From JAAYCI01 sp964370195 (lineage in GTDB: Bacteria; Bacillota; Clostridia; Oscillospirales; Ruminococcaceae): a stretch of 64,000 bases of DNA. The translations under genes were made by a program, and so were the position numbers. Numbering within the stretch: the stretch's first letter is position 1; each line of letters begins with the position of its first letter. The notes under the pieces were generated by a model. It was not told the DNA's origin and did no database searches. It worked only from the letters and a program-made list of their open reading frames with translations. The stretch lies in the NCBI GenBank assembly GCA_964370195.1, contig CAYJIH010000002.1, positions 91,388 to 155,387 on the forward strand. The letters are read 5' to 3'. Below are positions 26,194-34,401 of this stretch, one piece after another.

Positions 26194-26733
26194 ATGGATT
26201 TGAAAGGATCAAAAACAGAAGCCAATTTACAAGCTGCCTTTTCGGGCGAAAGCCAAGCACGCAACAAATACACCTTCTATGCTTCCAAAGCAAAAAAGGA
26301 AGGTTATGTGCAAATTGCCAACCTATTCTTAGAGACAGCTGGAAACGAAAAAGAGCATGCTGAACTATGGTTTAAAGCATTACACGGCGGCGAAGTGCCC
26401 GATACCATCACAAACTTGATCGATGCTGCAGCCGGCGAACATTACGAGTGGACCGACATGTACACCGAAATGGCCAAAACTGCCCGTGAAGAAGGTTTTA
26501 CTGCAATCGCTTGCCAAATGGACGGTGTTGCTGCTATTGAAAAACGCCACGAAGAGCGTTACCTCACTTTGAAGAAAAATATAGAAGAAGGCCATGTGTT
26601 TAGCCGTGAAAGCGAACAATCTTGGATTTGCTCGAACTGCGGCCACGTACATGTTGGCACAGACGCCCCAAAACTATGTCCCGTGTGCAAACACCCAGAA
26701 GCCTACTTCGAAATTTTGATAATTGCTTACTAA
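26194..26733 (+). CDS. rbr: Rubrerythrin
   Basis: Reduces hydrogen peroxide in anaerobes. The 179-residue protein has the ferritin-like diiron domain with EKEHAELW near residue 50 and EKRHEERY near residue 115, and a C-terminal rubredoxin domain with CSNC (about 149-152) and CPVC (about 164-167). The ATG at 26194 follows GAAGGGAGAACATACC; the reading frame opens earlier at 26137 without a ribosome-binding site. Likely monocistronic, with a terminator directly after it. Confidence 0.95.
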   Translation: MDLKGSKTEANLQAAFSGESQARNKYTFYASKAKKEGYVQIANLFLETAGNEKEHAELWFKALHGGEVPDTITNLIDAAAGEHYEWTDMYTEMAKTAREEGFTAIACQMDGVAAIEKRHEERYLTLKKNIEEGHVFSRESEQSWICSNCGHVHVGTDAPKLCPVCKHPEAYFEILIIAY

Positions 26734-26749
26734 AAACAAATCGATTGAC

Positions 26750-26780
26750 AAAAAACCACCCTCTAAGGGTGGTTTTTTTG
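26750..26780 (+). terminator. Terminator of rbr, usable in both directions
   Basis: AACCACCCT (26754-26762) pairs with AGGGTGGTT (26766-26774) around CTA, with A and T tracts on both sides. It lies between the convergent rbr gene and the 26797-27234 gene and can serve both. Confidence 0.92.
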
Positions 26781-26796
26781 TCGTCAAACTATTTCT

Positions 26797-27234
26797 TTAG
26801 TCCTTTTTGATTTTACGAACAGAACGTGTTTGATGTGTAAATTTATCTTCTTGAACGTGAATAGTCACATTCCCTTTTGTAACATAGGCGTGTGCCGCAT
26901 GCTGTTTTTTGGCTGTTTTATTCAGCGACTTCATGTAAAGGCAAATGGCAAGCGAAATAAAGAACGGAGCCACAAGCGTGAAAAGAAGCCCTGCAAAAAA
27001 TCCACCGCCATCATCATCGTCTACATACTCATAGTCGCCATCCGAAGCAAGCAGTGTATTGTGCTCCTCGTCATCAGAAGGAAGAAAAATTCCCGCTGGC
27101 TGTTCTGCTTGTAAAACAACAACATGCGTATCTGCAAATGTGTGTGGCACTGGTGCTGTTTGTGCCAAAACAGGCGTGCTGATCGCAATCATTAAAAGAA
27201 TGGGCGCCAAGATGCCCGCTAATTTCTTTTTCAT
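26797..27234 (-). CDS. Small secreted/membrane protein of the ydj-like cluster
   Basis: A 145-residue protein with an apparent signal peptide (MKKKLAGILAPILLMIAIS, cleavage likely after VLA), an acidic segment (SDGDYEYVDDDDGGG), one membrane helix near residues 77-98 and a basic tail. No known domain is recognised. By position, 20 bases after the zinc-ribbon protein, it may correspond to Bacillus YdjH, but it is shorter and I see no TPM domain. It is probably the last gene of a three-gene envelope-stress-like operon. Confidence 0.7.
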   Translation of the reverse strand: MKKKLAGILAPILLMIAISTPVLAQTAPVPHTFADTHVVVLQAEQPAGIFLPSDDEEHNTLLASDGDYEYVDDDDGGGFFAGLLFTLVAPFFISLAICLYMKSLNKTAKKQHAAHAYVTKGNVTIHVQEDKFTHQTRSVRKIKKD

Positions 27235-27254
27235 CGTTCACACTCCTTTCTATT

Positions 27255-28370
27255 TTAAAAGATAATGGCGGCCAAAATCCCACAAACTACCGTTAGTGGA
27301 ATGGTAAGCCCCACTAGATATGCAAAAAACTTGGGCCAAGACACCGGCAAATCACCAATCATCTTTCCCGTTTGCCCATTCATAGCAAACAAAAAGTTTT
27401 TACCGTTCCATTTTGTGGAAAGCAACCACACAGGCGCAAGACAATATTGAATGTTTTCTTTCGCCACACTTGCCTGTTTATGGCCCACTCTACACGTCTC
27501 ATAGTTTTGCACCGTTTCGCGCATCGTATCAACCGCCGTGTTTTCAGCACGTTCGTCCACTCGCGCTGCGCACTCATCAGATGTTACATCAAACTTATCG
27601 GCCAAATAGCCCGGTAAGTATGCCACGGAAAACGGCTGTAGTTCCTGATAATTAAATGGCTCAATGGCCTCCATGTGTTCATCCGGCATTTTCCGAGAGC
27701 CATCCACCGGTATTTTCTGAAACGGCACCGTGCCGGCCCTGCGTACATCATAGTGATACGTTGTTGTTATTTCTTCATCCGAAGTACGCCTTACTTCACT
27801 GCGTGTTGTTTTAAATATTATATCAATATCCGTTTTCCCATCAAACAACCAAAATGGCACATAAACACCTTTTACCTCGTTGATATGATTGCCATTTTTG
27901 AACGCAGTTGGCAGCAGTGGTTTTCCTTGATAATGTTTTTTTAGTGCCGCTTTTGCGTCTTGTTCGCTAAATTTAAACGGAATAACATAATCCGGTTTTA
28001 AAGCCCCACCAAACTGGCCCGGAACCACCGTAGGATTGCCACAATACGGACAACTGGTAGCCGCCGTGGTTGCATCACAAATCAGTTCTGCCGCACAAGA
28101 AGGGCAGCTATACGCGCGCATGTTTTGTGCATCAGCCCCCCAATCACTTGAAGGCGTTTGTGACGCATCAGTCGGTGCTTGTGTTTGCTGTGGCTCTTGT
28201 TGTTCAAAAGCCTGTTCTGCCTTCTCATTTTTTTCTGCATAAAGTGCTTCAATTTCGGCCACCGGATAAGAAGCACCACAATACTCGCACCCCAGCTGGC
28301 CTGTTTGGCTTGAAAACGCAAGAGGCCCTGTGCACGCGGGGCATTGATAGTTCGTCACCTGTACTGCCAA
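27255..28370 (-). CDS. Two-zinc-ribbon protein with C-terminal membrane helix (YdjG-like)
   Basis: A 371-residue protein. Two zinc ribbons open it: CPAC...CEYC (residues 9-33) and CPSC...CPYC (about 90-115), separated by a Gln/Thr-rich linker. A beta-rich body follows (KGVYVPFWLFDGKTDIDI and onward), and one hydrophobic helix ends the chain (FFAYLVGLTIPLTVVCGILA). This arrangement matches the TFIIB-type zinc-ribbon protein YdjG, part of the Bacillus ydjFGHI membrane-stress operon. The start is a TTG at 28370 with AAGGAGGG six bases upstream. The SPFH protein gene precedes it. Confidence 0.8.
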   Translation of the reverse strand: MAVQVTNYQCPACTGPLAFSSQTGQLGCEYCGASYPVAEIEALYAEKNEKAEQAFEQQEPQQTQAPTDASQTPSSDWGADAQNMRAYSCPSCAAELICDATTAATSCPYCGNPTVVPGQFGGALKPDYVIPFKFSEQDAKAALKKHYQGKPLLPTAFKNGNHINEVKGVYVPFWLFDGKTDIDIIFKTTRSEVRRTSDEEITTTYHYDVRRAGTVPFQKIPVDGSRKMPDEHMEAIEPFNYQELQPFSVAYLPGYLADKFDVTSDECAARVDERAENTAVDTMRETVQNYETCRVGHKQASVAKENIQYCLAPVWLLSTKWNGKNFLFAMNGQTGKMIGDLPVSWPKFFAYLVGLTIPLTVVCGILAAIIF

Positions 28371-28533
28371 TATAAACCCTCCTTTTCATGGTCCTGTAAA
28401 AGCGCGCTCTTAAGCAAGCACTTCACAAAAGTAATCAAAATTGCAAAACGACTTAAAAACGCGCAAAATTTTAATTAAAATAATAAAGACAAATCACCTA
28501 GAACGGCTCACCTATATGCATCAACACATCCCC

Positions 28534-29964
28534 TTACTTTGCATCACTTTCATCGAATACATCGCCGCATTCTTGGCAAAATTTAGGTGGATTTTTGGGG
28601 TCTGGTGGGTTCCATCCGCATTTGTCACAACGGTAAAGAGGTGCTCCCGCCGGCTTTTGTTTGCCACATTCTTGGCAGAACTTGCCTTGGTTCATGCCAC
28701 CGCAATCGCATTTCCAGCCCTCTTCTTGCTGCGGCACCGGCTTTCCACAATTCATGCAGAATTTCGAGGTATTTTGCGCACCACACGCGCAAGTCCAGCC
28801 ATCTTGCGCCGGTGGAGGCGCAGGCTTTGGTGAGGCACAATTTGTACAAAATTTCCCTGTATTTGTGGAACCACAACTGCAAGCCCAGCCATCTTGTGCC
28901 GGCGCAGGCGCCGCTTGTTGTTGCATTTGCTGTTGTTGCATCTGTTGCTGCTGTTGTTGTGCACCCATGGCGAACAAATTCTGTGCGTTCATTCCACCTG
29001 CCTGTTGTGCCATGCCAAACCCCATAAACCCTGTCATCGCACCTGCCTCATTAGAAGCCGCCGCACGCATTGCATCCGACTGTGCCCCTACCAAAGTAGC
29101 CGCCGCCATCGACGGATCTCGCATCATGGCTGTTCTTTGTGCTTGTTTAATTAGTTCGGCATCCTCTTCCGGCAAAGCAATTGGATTCAGTGCAATCGAC
29201 ACAACCGCAAGGCCACGCAGCTCTCCCCATTTACTTGTAAGAGCCTTATTCATTTCGTCGGCCAATTCCATTGCATGCCCAGGCAACGCACTGGGGCGCA
29301 CTTCCATTTCTGAAATGCGCGCAAACGCCGGCTGCAACGCACTGATAAACTCACTTTTCAGCTGTACATCAAGCTCTGTTCTGGGATAATCACTCTCCAC
29401 ATTGCCACACACGTTCGAATAAAATAGCAATGGATCGACGATTTTATAGGAATAAACACCACTGCACCGTACAGAAACATCGATATCAAGCCCAATGTTT
29501 TTATCCACCACGCGGAACGGTATGGGCGTGGGCGTACCAAACTTGTTTTCAATCAACTCTTTTGTGTTAAAATAATACACACGTTGGTCTTTTCCGGTGT
29601 CTCCACCATATGTAAAACGCTTCCCTATTGTTTTAAAGGTATTTAGAATGCTGCTTCCCAAATCACCCGCAAAAATGGTAGGCTCTGTAGATGCATCAAA
29701 CACAAATTCGCCAGGCTCTGCACAAACCTCCACCACTTTTCCTTGTTCCACAATAATCATGCACTGGCCGTCTGCCACTGCGATGCCCGAACCATTTGTG
29801 ATGACATTATCGCTTCCTTTTGTATTAGAGGAACGATTGCCCGTGCGCTTTTGGCCTTTCGTAACCATGATATCCTTATCCATGGCCTCACAGTAAAAAA
29901 ATTCCTTCCATTGGTCGGCCAATGTGCCACCAATTGCACCAAGCCCTGCCTTAATCAATCCCAT
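28534..29964 (-). CDS. SPFH-domain protein with four C-terminal zinc ribbons (YdjI-like)
   Basis: A 476-residue protein. Residues 1 to about 300 form an SPFH (flotillin/stomatin-like) domain of the YdjI type (EFFYCEAMDKDIMVTKGQKR, FPFRVVDKN-like region, YKIVDPLLFYSNV). A Gln/Met-rich linker follows near residues 332-350. Four successive CxC/CxxC ribbons come last: WACSCG...FCTNC, WTCACG...FCMNC, WKCDCG...FCQEC and YRCDKCG...FCQEC. In Bacillus, YdjI recruits PspA to the membrane; no pspA is visible here. It leads the three-gene minus-strand cluster. Confidence 0.85.
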   Translation of the reverse strand: MGLIKAGLGAIGGTLADQWKEFFYCEAMDKDIMVTKGQKRTGNRSSNTKGSDNVITNGSGIAVADGQCMIIVEQGKVVEVCAEPGEFVFDASTEPTIFAGDLGSSILNTFKTIGKRFTYGGDTGKDQRVYYFNTKELIENKFGTPTPIPFRVVDKNIGLDIDVSVRCSGVYSYKIVDPLLFYSNVCGNVESDYPRTELDVQLKSEFISALQPAFARISEMEVRPSALPGHAMELADEMNKALTSKWGELRGLAVVSIALNPIALPEEDAELIKQAQRTAMMRDPSMAAATLVGAQSDAMRAAASNEAGAMTGFMGFGMAQQAGGMNAQNLFAMGAQQQQQQMQQQQMQQQAAPAPAQDGWACSCGSTNTGKFCTNCASPKPAPPPAQDGWTCACGAQNTSKFCMNCGKPVPQQEEGWKCDCGGMNQGKFCQECGKQKPAGAPLYRCDKCGWNPPDPKNPPKFCQECGDVFDESDAK

Positions 29965-30321
29965 ACATATACGCCCCTTCCCATTTCAGTTGCATTATGC
30001 ACAAAGTTTTGTTGCCATTTTTTTGTCGATATTCATAGTAAAACGCATTCAACAAAAAAACAGAAAACCATATGTATTATCTATTAAAATACCATAAAAA
30101 CCACGTAAAAGCAAGTTGCAAAAACCACTACCCACACTGTTTTAAGCACGCAATATTTGTTATTTTATTTTCAAAAAAACGAAAACTTTTTTCCTATTTT
30201 TTATTGTTGAATAAAAGAAATTTTTTCGTATCAAAACAGCTTGCTTTTTTATTAACAAATGGCTATTATAGATAATGCATGCTTTTATATTAAAGGTAAT
30301 TTTAGGAGGGTCTTTGTTCAA
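29965..30321. other. AT-rich intergenic region between the ydj-like cluster and the acetate permease
   Basis: About 357 bases between divergently transcribed genes. It contains the acetate-permease promoter at 30241-30269 and must hold the promoter of the SPFH operon, but no strong -35/-10 pair is evident on the minus strand. No gene, repeat or RNA element is recognised. Confidence 0.7.
30241..30269 (+). promoter_or_regulatory. Promoter of the acetate permease
   Basis: TTGCTT (30241-30246), 17 bases, TATTAT (30264-30269). Confidence 0.5.
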
Positions 30322-30870
30322 ATGAGTACACAAACAACGGTCGCAAATCCGGCGCCACTCGGTTTATTGGGGTTCGGAATGACAACAGTTCTATTGAATT
30401 TACACAACGCTGAAATCATTCCACTTTCTGTCGTAATTGTTGGCATGGGCATCGCGCTGGGGGGGCTGGCGCAAATCATTGCAGGTATCATGGAATTTAA
30501 AGCAGGAAACACCTTTGGGGCCACCGCCTTTACGGCATACGGCACATTTTGGTGGTCGCTCGTCATCATTTGGGTATTGCCTGTTCCGGCCGAAGCCGAT
30601 TTAATTTCTATGGGTTTTTACTTAACACTTTGGGGCATCTTCACCGCCGGCATGTACATTGGCACTCTTAAACACAACAAAGCCACCCAAACCGTGTTCT
30701 TATCGCTCACAATTTTATTTTTCTTGCTCGCTATTGCCGATTTCACCGGCAACCACACAATCGGCATCATCGCCGGCATCGAAGGCATCTTCTGCGGGCT
30801 ATCGGCCATTTACAATAGCCTTGGTCAAATTATCAACAATGAATTCAAAAAAGAAATTATAAAACTATAA
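30322..30870 (+). CDS. satP: Acetate/succinate permease of the GPR1/FUN34/SatP family
   Basis: A 182-residue membrane transporter for acetate and related acids. The family motif [14 protein letters not shown] is at residues 9-22 and six hydrophobic helices follow. The ATG at 30322 comes 11 bases after AGGAGGG; the frame from 30259 has no ribosome-binding site. It stands alone, with a long hairpin 18 bases after the stop. It fits with acetate kinase and acyl-CoA synthetases elsewhere in the window. Confidence 0.92.
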   Translation: MSTQTTVANPAPLGLLGFGMTTVLLNLHNAEIIPLSVVIVGMGIALGGLAQIIAGIMEFKAGNTFGATAFTAYGTFWWSLVIIWVLPVPAEADLISMGFYLTLWGIFTAGMYIGTLKHNKATQTVFLSLTILFFLLAIADFTGNHTIGIIAGIEGIFCGLSAIYNSLGQIINNEFKKEIIKL

Positions 30871-30888
30871 TGCAACTTTTTCCCTATA

Positions 30889-30931
30889 GTTTAAAGCCCC
30901 ACAAGCCGTTTTGGCTTGTGGGGCTTTAAAC
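30889..30931 (+). terminator. 19-bp hairpin between convergent satP and antiporter genes
   Basis: A perfect 19-bp stem (GTTTAAAGCCCCACAAGCC and its complement) with loop GTTTT. The arms end in TTTAAAC rather than a long T run, but the placement between two convergent stop codons makes it a shared terminator. Confidence 0.8.
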
Positions 30932-30941
30932 TTCTAAAAAA

Positions 30942-31874
30942 CTATGTCAGTGCATCAAACAGAATATATGCCATATACCCAAAATACAAAAGCAGGGCGA
31001 TTGCCCCCTCTACGCGCCCGGTGCTCTTTCTTGTTAGCGCCGAAACATACATAAGCAGCATCGCTGCAATCATAACAAAGATAGGCACAAGACCATCGGT
31101 GCCAAACGAAATGGGCGACAACAGAGCGGAAGAACCTAAAATGAAAAGAATGTTTAAAATACAAGAACCAAGCGCATTGCCAAGTGCAATTTCGCTTTCT
31201 TTTTTGCGGGCAGCCACCACGCTGGTAACCAGCTCTGGCAAAGATGTTCCAATGGAGACAATCGTAAGGCCAATAATGGTTTGGCTAATTCCAAACATTT
31301 CTGCAATGGCTACTGCGTTATTCACCACCAAATCACCGCCGATTACAATCGCCGCAACGCCACCCACAATGTATAAAACATTTCTCCACGCCGGGCGTGT
31401 GGCCTGCACCTCTTCTGTGCTATCGGCACGGCTTTTAAGTGCCGTTTTTACAAGGATAAAAATGTATGTGATGCACCCAAGAAGGAAAATAAGACCCTCT
31501 ATGCGGCCAATCATTCCATTTAATGCGAACAATAGTAGCAACAAGGACGCACCAATGGAAACAGGGAAATCGCGCTTCAGGCTCGCTTTGTCGGAGCGAA
31601 GAGGCCGGATAAGCACACACACACCCACCACCACCAAAATATTGAAAATATTCGATCCTGTTACATTGCTTAGCGATAAATCGTTGTTGCCGGAAAGCGA
31701 AGCCGTGATACTCACCGCCGCCTCCGGTAAAGACGTACCAAGCGATACAATCGTAAGACCAATAATCATCGGTGGAATTTTAAGCAGCCGCGCCACACTG
31801 CTGCTGCCCTCCACAAAAAAATCGGCGCCTTTCATTAAGGCCACCAAGCCAATAAGCAACAATAAATAAACCAT
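30942..31874 (-). CDS. Calcium/sodium antiporter of the CaCA family (YrbG-like)
   Basis: A 310-residue inner-membrane cation exchanger of about ten helices. The two inverted alpha-repeats are obvious: GLTIVSLGTSLPEAAVS near residue 38 and GLTIVSIGTSLPELVTS near residue 200, each with the ion-binding acidic residue. It likely extrudes Ca2+ against Na+ or H+. A promoter and a strong leader hairpin precede it (31918-32064). Confidence 0.93.
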   Translation of the reverse strand: MVYLLLLIGLVALMKGADFFVEGSSSVARLLKIPPMIIGLTIVSLGTSLPEAAVSITASLSGNNDLSLSNVTGSNIFNILVVVGVCVLIRPLRSDKASLKRDFPVSIGASLLLLLFALNGMIGRIEGLIFLLGCITYIFILVKTALKSRADSTEEVQATRPAWRNVLYIVGGVAAIVIGGDLVVNNAVAIAEMFGISQTIIGLTIVSIGTSLPELVTSVVAARKKESEIALGNALGSCILNILFILGSSALLSPISFGTDGLVPIFVMIAAMLLMYVSALTRKSTGRVEGAIALLLYFGYMAYILFDALT

Positions 31875-31917
31875 CCCTACACCTCTGCACCTTCTGCTTT
31901 AACAGCGATTTTACATA

Positions 31918-31960
31918 AAAGAAGACTTTTATTGCGTCAAAACCAATAAAAGTCTTCTTT
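31918..31960 (-). promoter_or_regulatory. Terminator-like hairpin in the antiporter leader
   Basis: A 17-bp stem (AAAGAAGACTTTTATTG with its complement) and 9-base loop, followed on the minus strand by TTTTATG, lies about 45 bases before the antiporter start and downstream of its promoter. It looks like an attenuator within a leader of about 150 bases. I did not recognise a known riboswitch class. Confidence 0.6.
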
Positions 31961-32034
31961 CTTGCCCTTTACACCGTATTTAATGCAAAATTTCATGCGC
32001 AAAAAGCAAGGCCACTTCTATCTATACGTTTAAA

Positions 32035-32064
32035 AGTATACACCTCACAAAGATAGTAAGTCAA
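32035..32064 (-). promoter_or_regulatory. Promoter of the CaCA antiporter
   Basis: On the minus strand TTGACT (32059-32064), 18 bases, TATACT (32035-32040). Start predicted near 32028. Confidence 0.7.
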
Positions 32065-32413
32065 GGCAAATCCATTCACAGCGATGTATCATACAAAACT
32101 CTGTCAAAAAAACACCCATTTATACAAAGCAACACAAAAGAAGATGATTTTTTTGTGTTTGCAGTGTAACAGCCATGTTCTGTGTAACAAAACACAGTGT
32201 TTTATATTGATTTTGCACCGTTTCACATTAAACAAACGCCACTTCTCACTTTGTAAAAAAAGAAACACAACCTTCTTAAATACGCCTTACACAGTGCGAC
32301 AAATTTCGACACAACAAAAGCAGTACGCTATCCATATAAACACTCTTACACAGGAATTTTATTTCAGCCCCACCTTCTACCTTCTTCATATATTCACAAT
32401 ACAGAGGCCCCTT
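32065..32413. other. AT-rich stretch without a recognisable gene
   Basis: An open frame in phase with the downstream SLOG gene runs through this stretch, but its composition (Lys, Asn, Thr, Phe-rich with no family match) and lack of a ribosome-binding site argue against coding. Small hairpins occur (AACACAAAA with TTTTGTGTT at about 32128-32158; CTGTGT with ACACAG near 32180-32197). Confidence 0.6.
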
Positions 32414-32920
32414 ATGAGAGAGAAAACGTGCTGCTTTACAGGCCACCGGCAAATTCCTCCATCACAATACGAATTATTAACAATTCAACTACGCCGGGTG
32501 CTTTTGCATCTCATCGAAAATGGCTACTGCTTTTTCGGCACAGGCGGTGCACTTGGTTTCGACACCTTAGCTGCCCAAACCGTGTTGTCCCTAAAAGAAG
32601 AACACTCCCACATCCGGCTTATTTTGGTGTTGCCTCATCGTAGGCAAAGCCAATTTTGGCCAAAACACGACTGTGATGTGTACAACGAAATCAAGCAAAA
32701 AAGCGATAAAATCGTATATACATCAAGCAATTATACAAACAGTTGTATGTTTAAACGAAACCGCCACTTGGTGGATGCAAGCAGTGTTTGCGTGGCCTAC
32801 CTTGTAAAAGACACAGGCGGCACCGCCTACACAGTAAACTATGCCAAGCAACAAAATGTTCCCTTACTTTATGTGGCAGGCAAACCATCTATTACACAAA
32901 ACAACATTGAAACGTTATAA
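32414..32920 (+). CDS. SLOG-family (DUF1273/YpsA-like) protein
   Basis: A 168-residue protein starting MREKTCCFTGHRQIP, typical of the SLOG nucleotide-binding superfamily that includes YpsA. Further matches are FFGTGGALGFDTLAAQ near residue 38, RLILVLPHR and DTGGTAYTVNYA near residue 136. The glycine-rich loop suggests binding of a nucleotide-sugar or related ligand. Biological role unknown. The ATG at 32414 has only a weak AGAGG upstream. It ends 14 bases before the -35 box of hisD. Confidence 0.82.
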   Translation: MREKTCCFTGHRQIPPSQYELLTIQLRRVLLHLIENGYCFFGTGGALGFDTLAAQTVLSLKEEHSHIRLILVLPHRRQSQFWPKHDCDVYNEIKQKSDKIVYTSSNYTNSCMFKRNRHLVDASSVCVAYLVKDTGGTAYTVNYAKQQNVPLLYVAGKPSITQNNIETL

Positions 32921-32934
32921 AATATAGCTCACGA

Positions 32935-32963
32935 TTGACATTTTGACAGTTGTGTGTTATAAT
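32935..32963 (+). promoter_or_regulatory. Consensus promoter of hisD
   Basis: A perfect TTGACA (32935-32940), 17 bases, TATAAT (32958-32963). It should be one of the strongest housekeeping promoters in the window. Confidence 0.88.
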
Positions 32964-33007
32964 TTATTCGCTGAATTTAGCATAATAAAGAAGGAAAGCG
33001 GTACTGT

Positions 33008-34300
33008 ATGGAATTATTAAAATCGGCAATAGAGCGCACTGCCGCAGAAGATACACAAGTGCAAACACTTGTTTCAAATATCATTGCAACGGTACGGAAT
33101 GAAGGCGATAAGGCTTTACAGTCTTTTAATTTACAATTCGACAACAGCCAGCGACACACATTGCGTGTTTCAAGTGAGGAAGTAAAAGCAGCATACGAAA
33201 GCCTGCTGCCGCAAGAAGTGGCTGATATCAAGAAAGCCGCTGAAAACATTCGTGCCTTTGCCACAGCGCAGCGCAGCACTGTGCAAGAATTATCAGATGT
33301 AGAAATTACACCTGGGCTATTTCTTGGCCATAAAATTATACCAGTGGGCTCATGCTGCTGTTATGTGCCGGGCGGCAGTTATCCCTTATACTCCTCTGCC
33401 CTCATGTTGGGCATCCCGGCAAAAGTGGCCGGCGTAAAACGTGTGGCCGCATGCTCCCCTGTGATGAAAAACACAGAACAAATTCACCCAAAAACCCTTG
33501 TCGCTATGGACATTGCCGGTGTAGATGAAATTTATGCCGTTGGCGGCGCCGGCGCTATTGCGGCCTTTTCGTACGGAACAAACGAAATTAAAGCAGTGGA
33601 CATGATTGTGGGCCCCGGCAACCGCTATGTAACAGAAGCCAAGCGCCAATGTTACGGAAAAGTTGGTATTGACTTTATTGCAGGCCCCAGCGAGGTCCTC
33701 ATCATTGCAGACGAACACGCAGACGCAGACATTATTGCGGCCGACCTTTTGGCACAATCCGAACATGATGTGGTAGCAAAGGGCATTTTGGTTACCACGA
33801 GCAAAACACTGGGCGAGCGTGTCATTGCCGCGGTGCAAACACAGCTGGAAACATTGGAGACCGCCAACATCGCGCGCCAATCGTGGGAAAATTGTGGTGA
33901 GGTGCTGGTGGCCAGCACACTAGAAGAAGCCATAGCATACGCAAACGAATATGCCCCAGAGCATTTGGAAGTAAACCTTGCCACGGAAACATCCCTTGCC
34001 TTTGCCGTAAACAACTTACACAATTACGGTTCCCTTTTTATCGGCGAAAACACCGCAGAGGTGTTTGGCGACTATGCGTCGGGAACAAACCACACGCTAC
34101 CCACAGTGGGTGCGGCACGATACACCGGCGGTGTTTGGGTAGGCACATTTTTAAAAACGTGCACTTACCAACGCATGAGCGAAAGCGCCATGACACAACT
34201 TGCCCCGTTGGTGTCGAACCTTGCACGAGGCGAAGGGCTCATTGGACATGGACGAGCAGCAGAAATACGCCTTGAAAAAGTGCAAAAACAAAAAACATAA
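33008..34300 (+). CDS. hisD: Histidinol dehydrogenase-family protein (stand-alone)
   Basis: A 430-residue NAD- and zinc-dependent dehydrogenase. Family residues are intact: VGPGNRYVTEAKR near residue 200, IDFIAGPSEVLIIAD, the zinc ligands in AQSEHDVVAKG, the catalytic Glu-His pair in APEHLEV, DYASGTNHTLPT, and the late histidine in GEGLIGHGRAAEIR. No other histidine gene is near, and the gene has a consensus promoter and own terminator. It may serve histidine synthesis from a distance or act on a different alcohol, as some HisD homologues do. Ribosome-binding site AAGGAAAGCGG precedes the ATG. Confidence 0.9.
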   Translation: MELLKSAIERTAAEDTQVQTLVSNIIATVRNEGDKALQSFNLQFDNSQRHTLRVSSEEVKAAYESLLPQEVADIKKAAENIRAFATAQRSTVQELSDVEITPGLFLGHKIIPVGSCCCYVPGGSYPLYSSALMLGIPAKVAGVKRVAACSPVMKNTEQIHPKTLVAMDIAGVDEIYAVGGAGAIAAFSYGTNEIKAVDMIVGPGNRYVTEAKRQCYGKVGIDFIAGPSEVLIIADEHADADIIAADLLAQSEHDVVAKGILVTTSKTLGERVIAAVQTQLETLETANIARQSWENCGEVLVASTLEEAIAYANEYAPEHLEVNLATETSLAFAVNNLHNYGSLFIGENTAEVFGDYASGTNHTLPTVGAARYTGGVWVGTFLKTCTYQRMSESAMTQLAPLVSNLARGEGLIGHGRAAEIRLEKVQKQKT

Positions 34301-34309
34301 ATACATATT

Positions 34310-34359
34310 AAACGAAACAATATCCCTCGGCCGATGGCCGGGGGATATTGTTTCGTTTT
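34310..34359 (+). terminator. Terminator of hisD
   Basis: AAACGAAACAATATCCC pairs with GGGATATTGTTTCGTTT with an inner CGGCC/GGCCG stem, followed by a T run. It lies 10 bases after the stop. Flanking A/T tracts also allow function toward the convergent gene at 34402. Confidence 0.9.
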
Positions 34360-34401
34360 GGCAAAACTTGCAAAATCTTTTAAAGCATCACTGCATAAGC
34401 A

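Noticed and set aside
28661..29389. 242-codon plus-strand Cys-rich open frame
   Set aside because: Its cysteines mirror the zinc-ribbon and Gln codons of the SPFH gene on the other strand.
30916..31869. 317-codon plus-strand open frame opposite the CaCA antiporter
   Set aside because: It is an antisense shadow of the antiporter, whose alpha-repeat motifs are unambiguous on the minus strand.
32084..32413. N-terminal extension of the SLOG protein
   Set aside because: The frame is open for 110 codons upstream, but its Lys/Asn/Phe-rich composition and missing ribosome-binding site contrast with the family start MREKTCCFTGHR at 32414.
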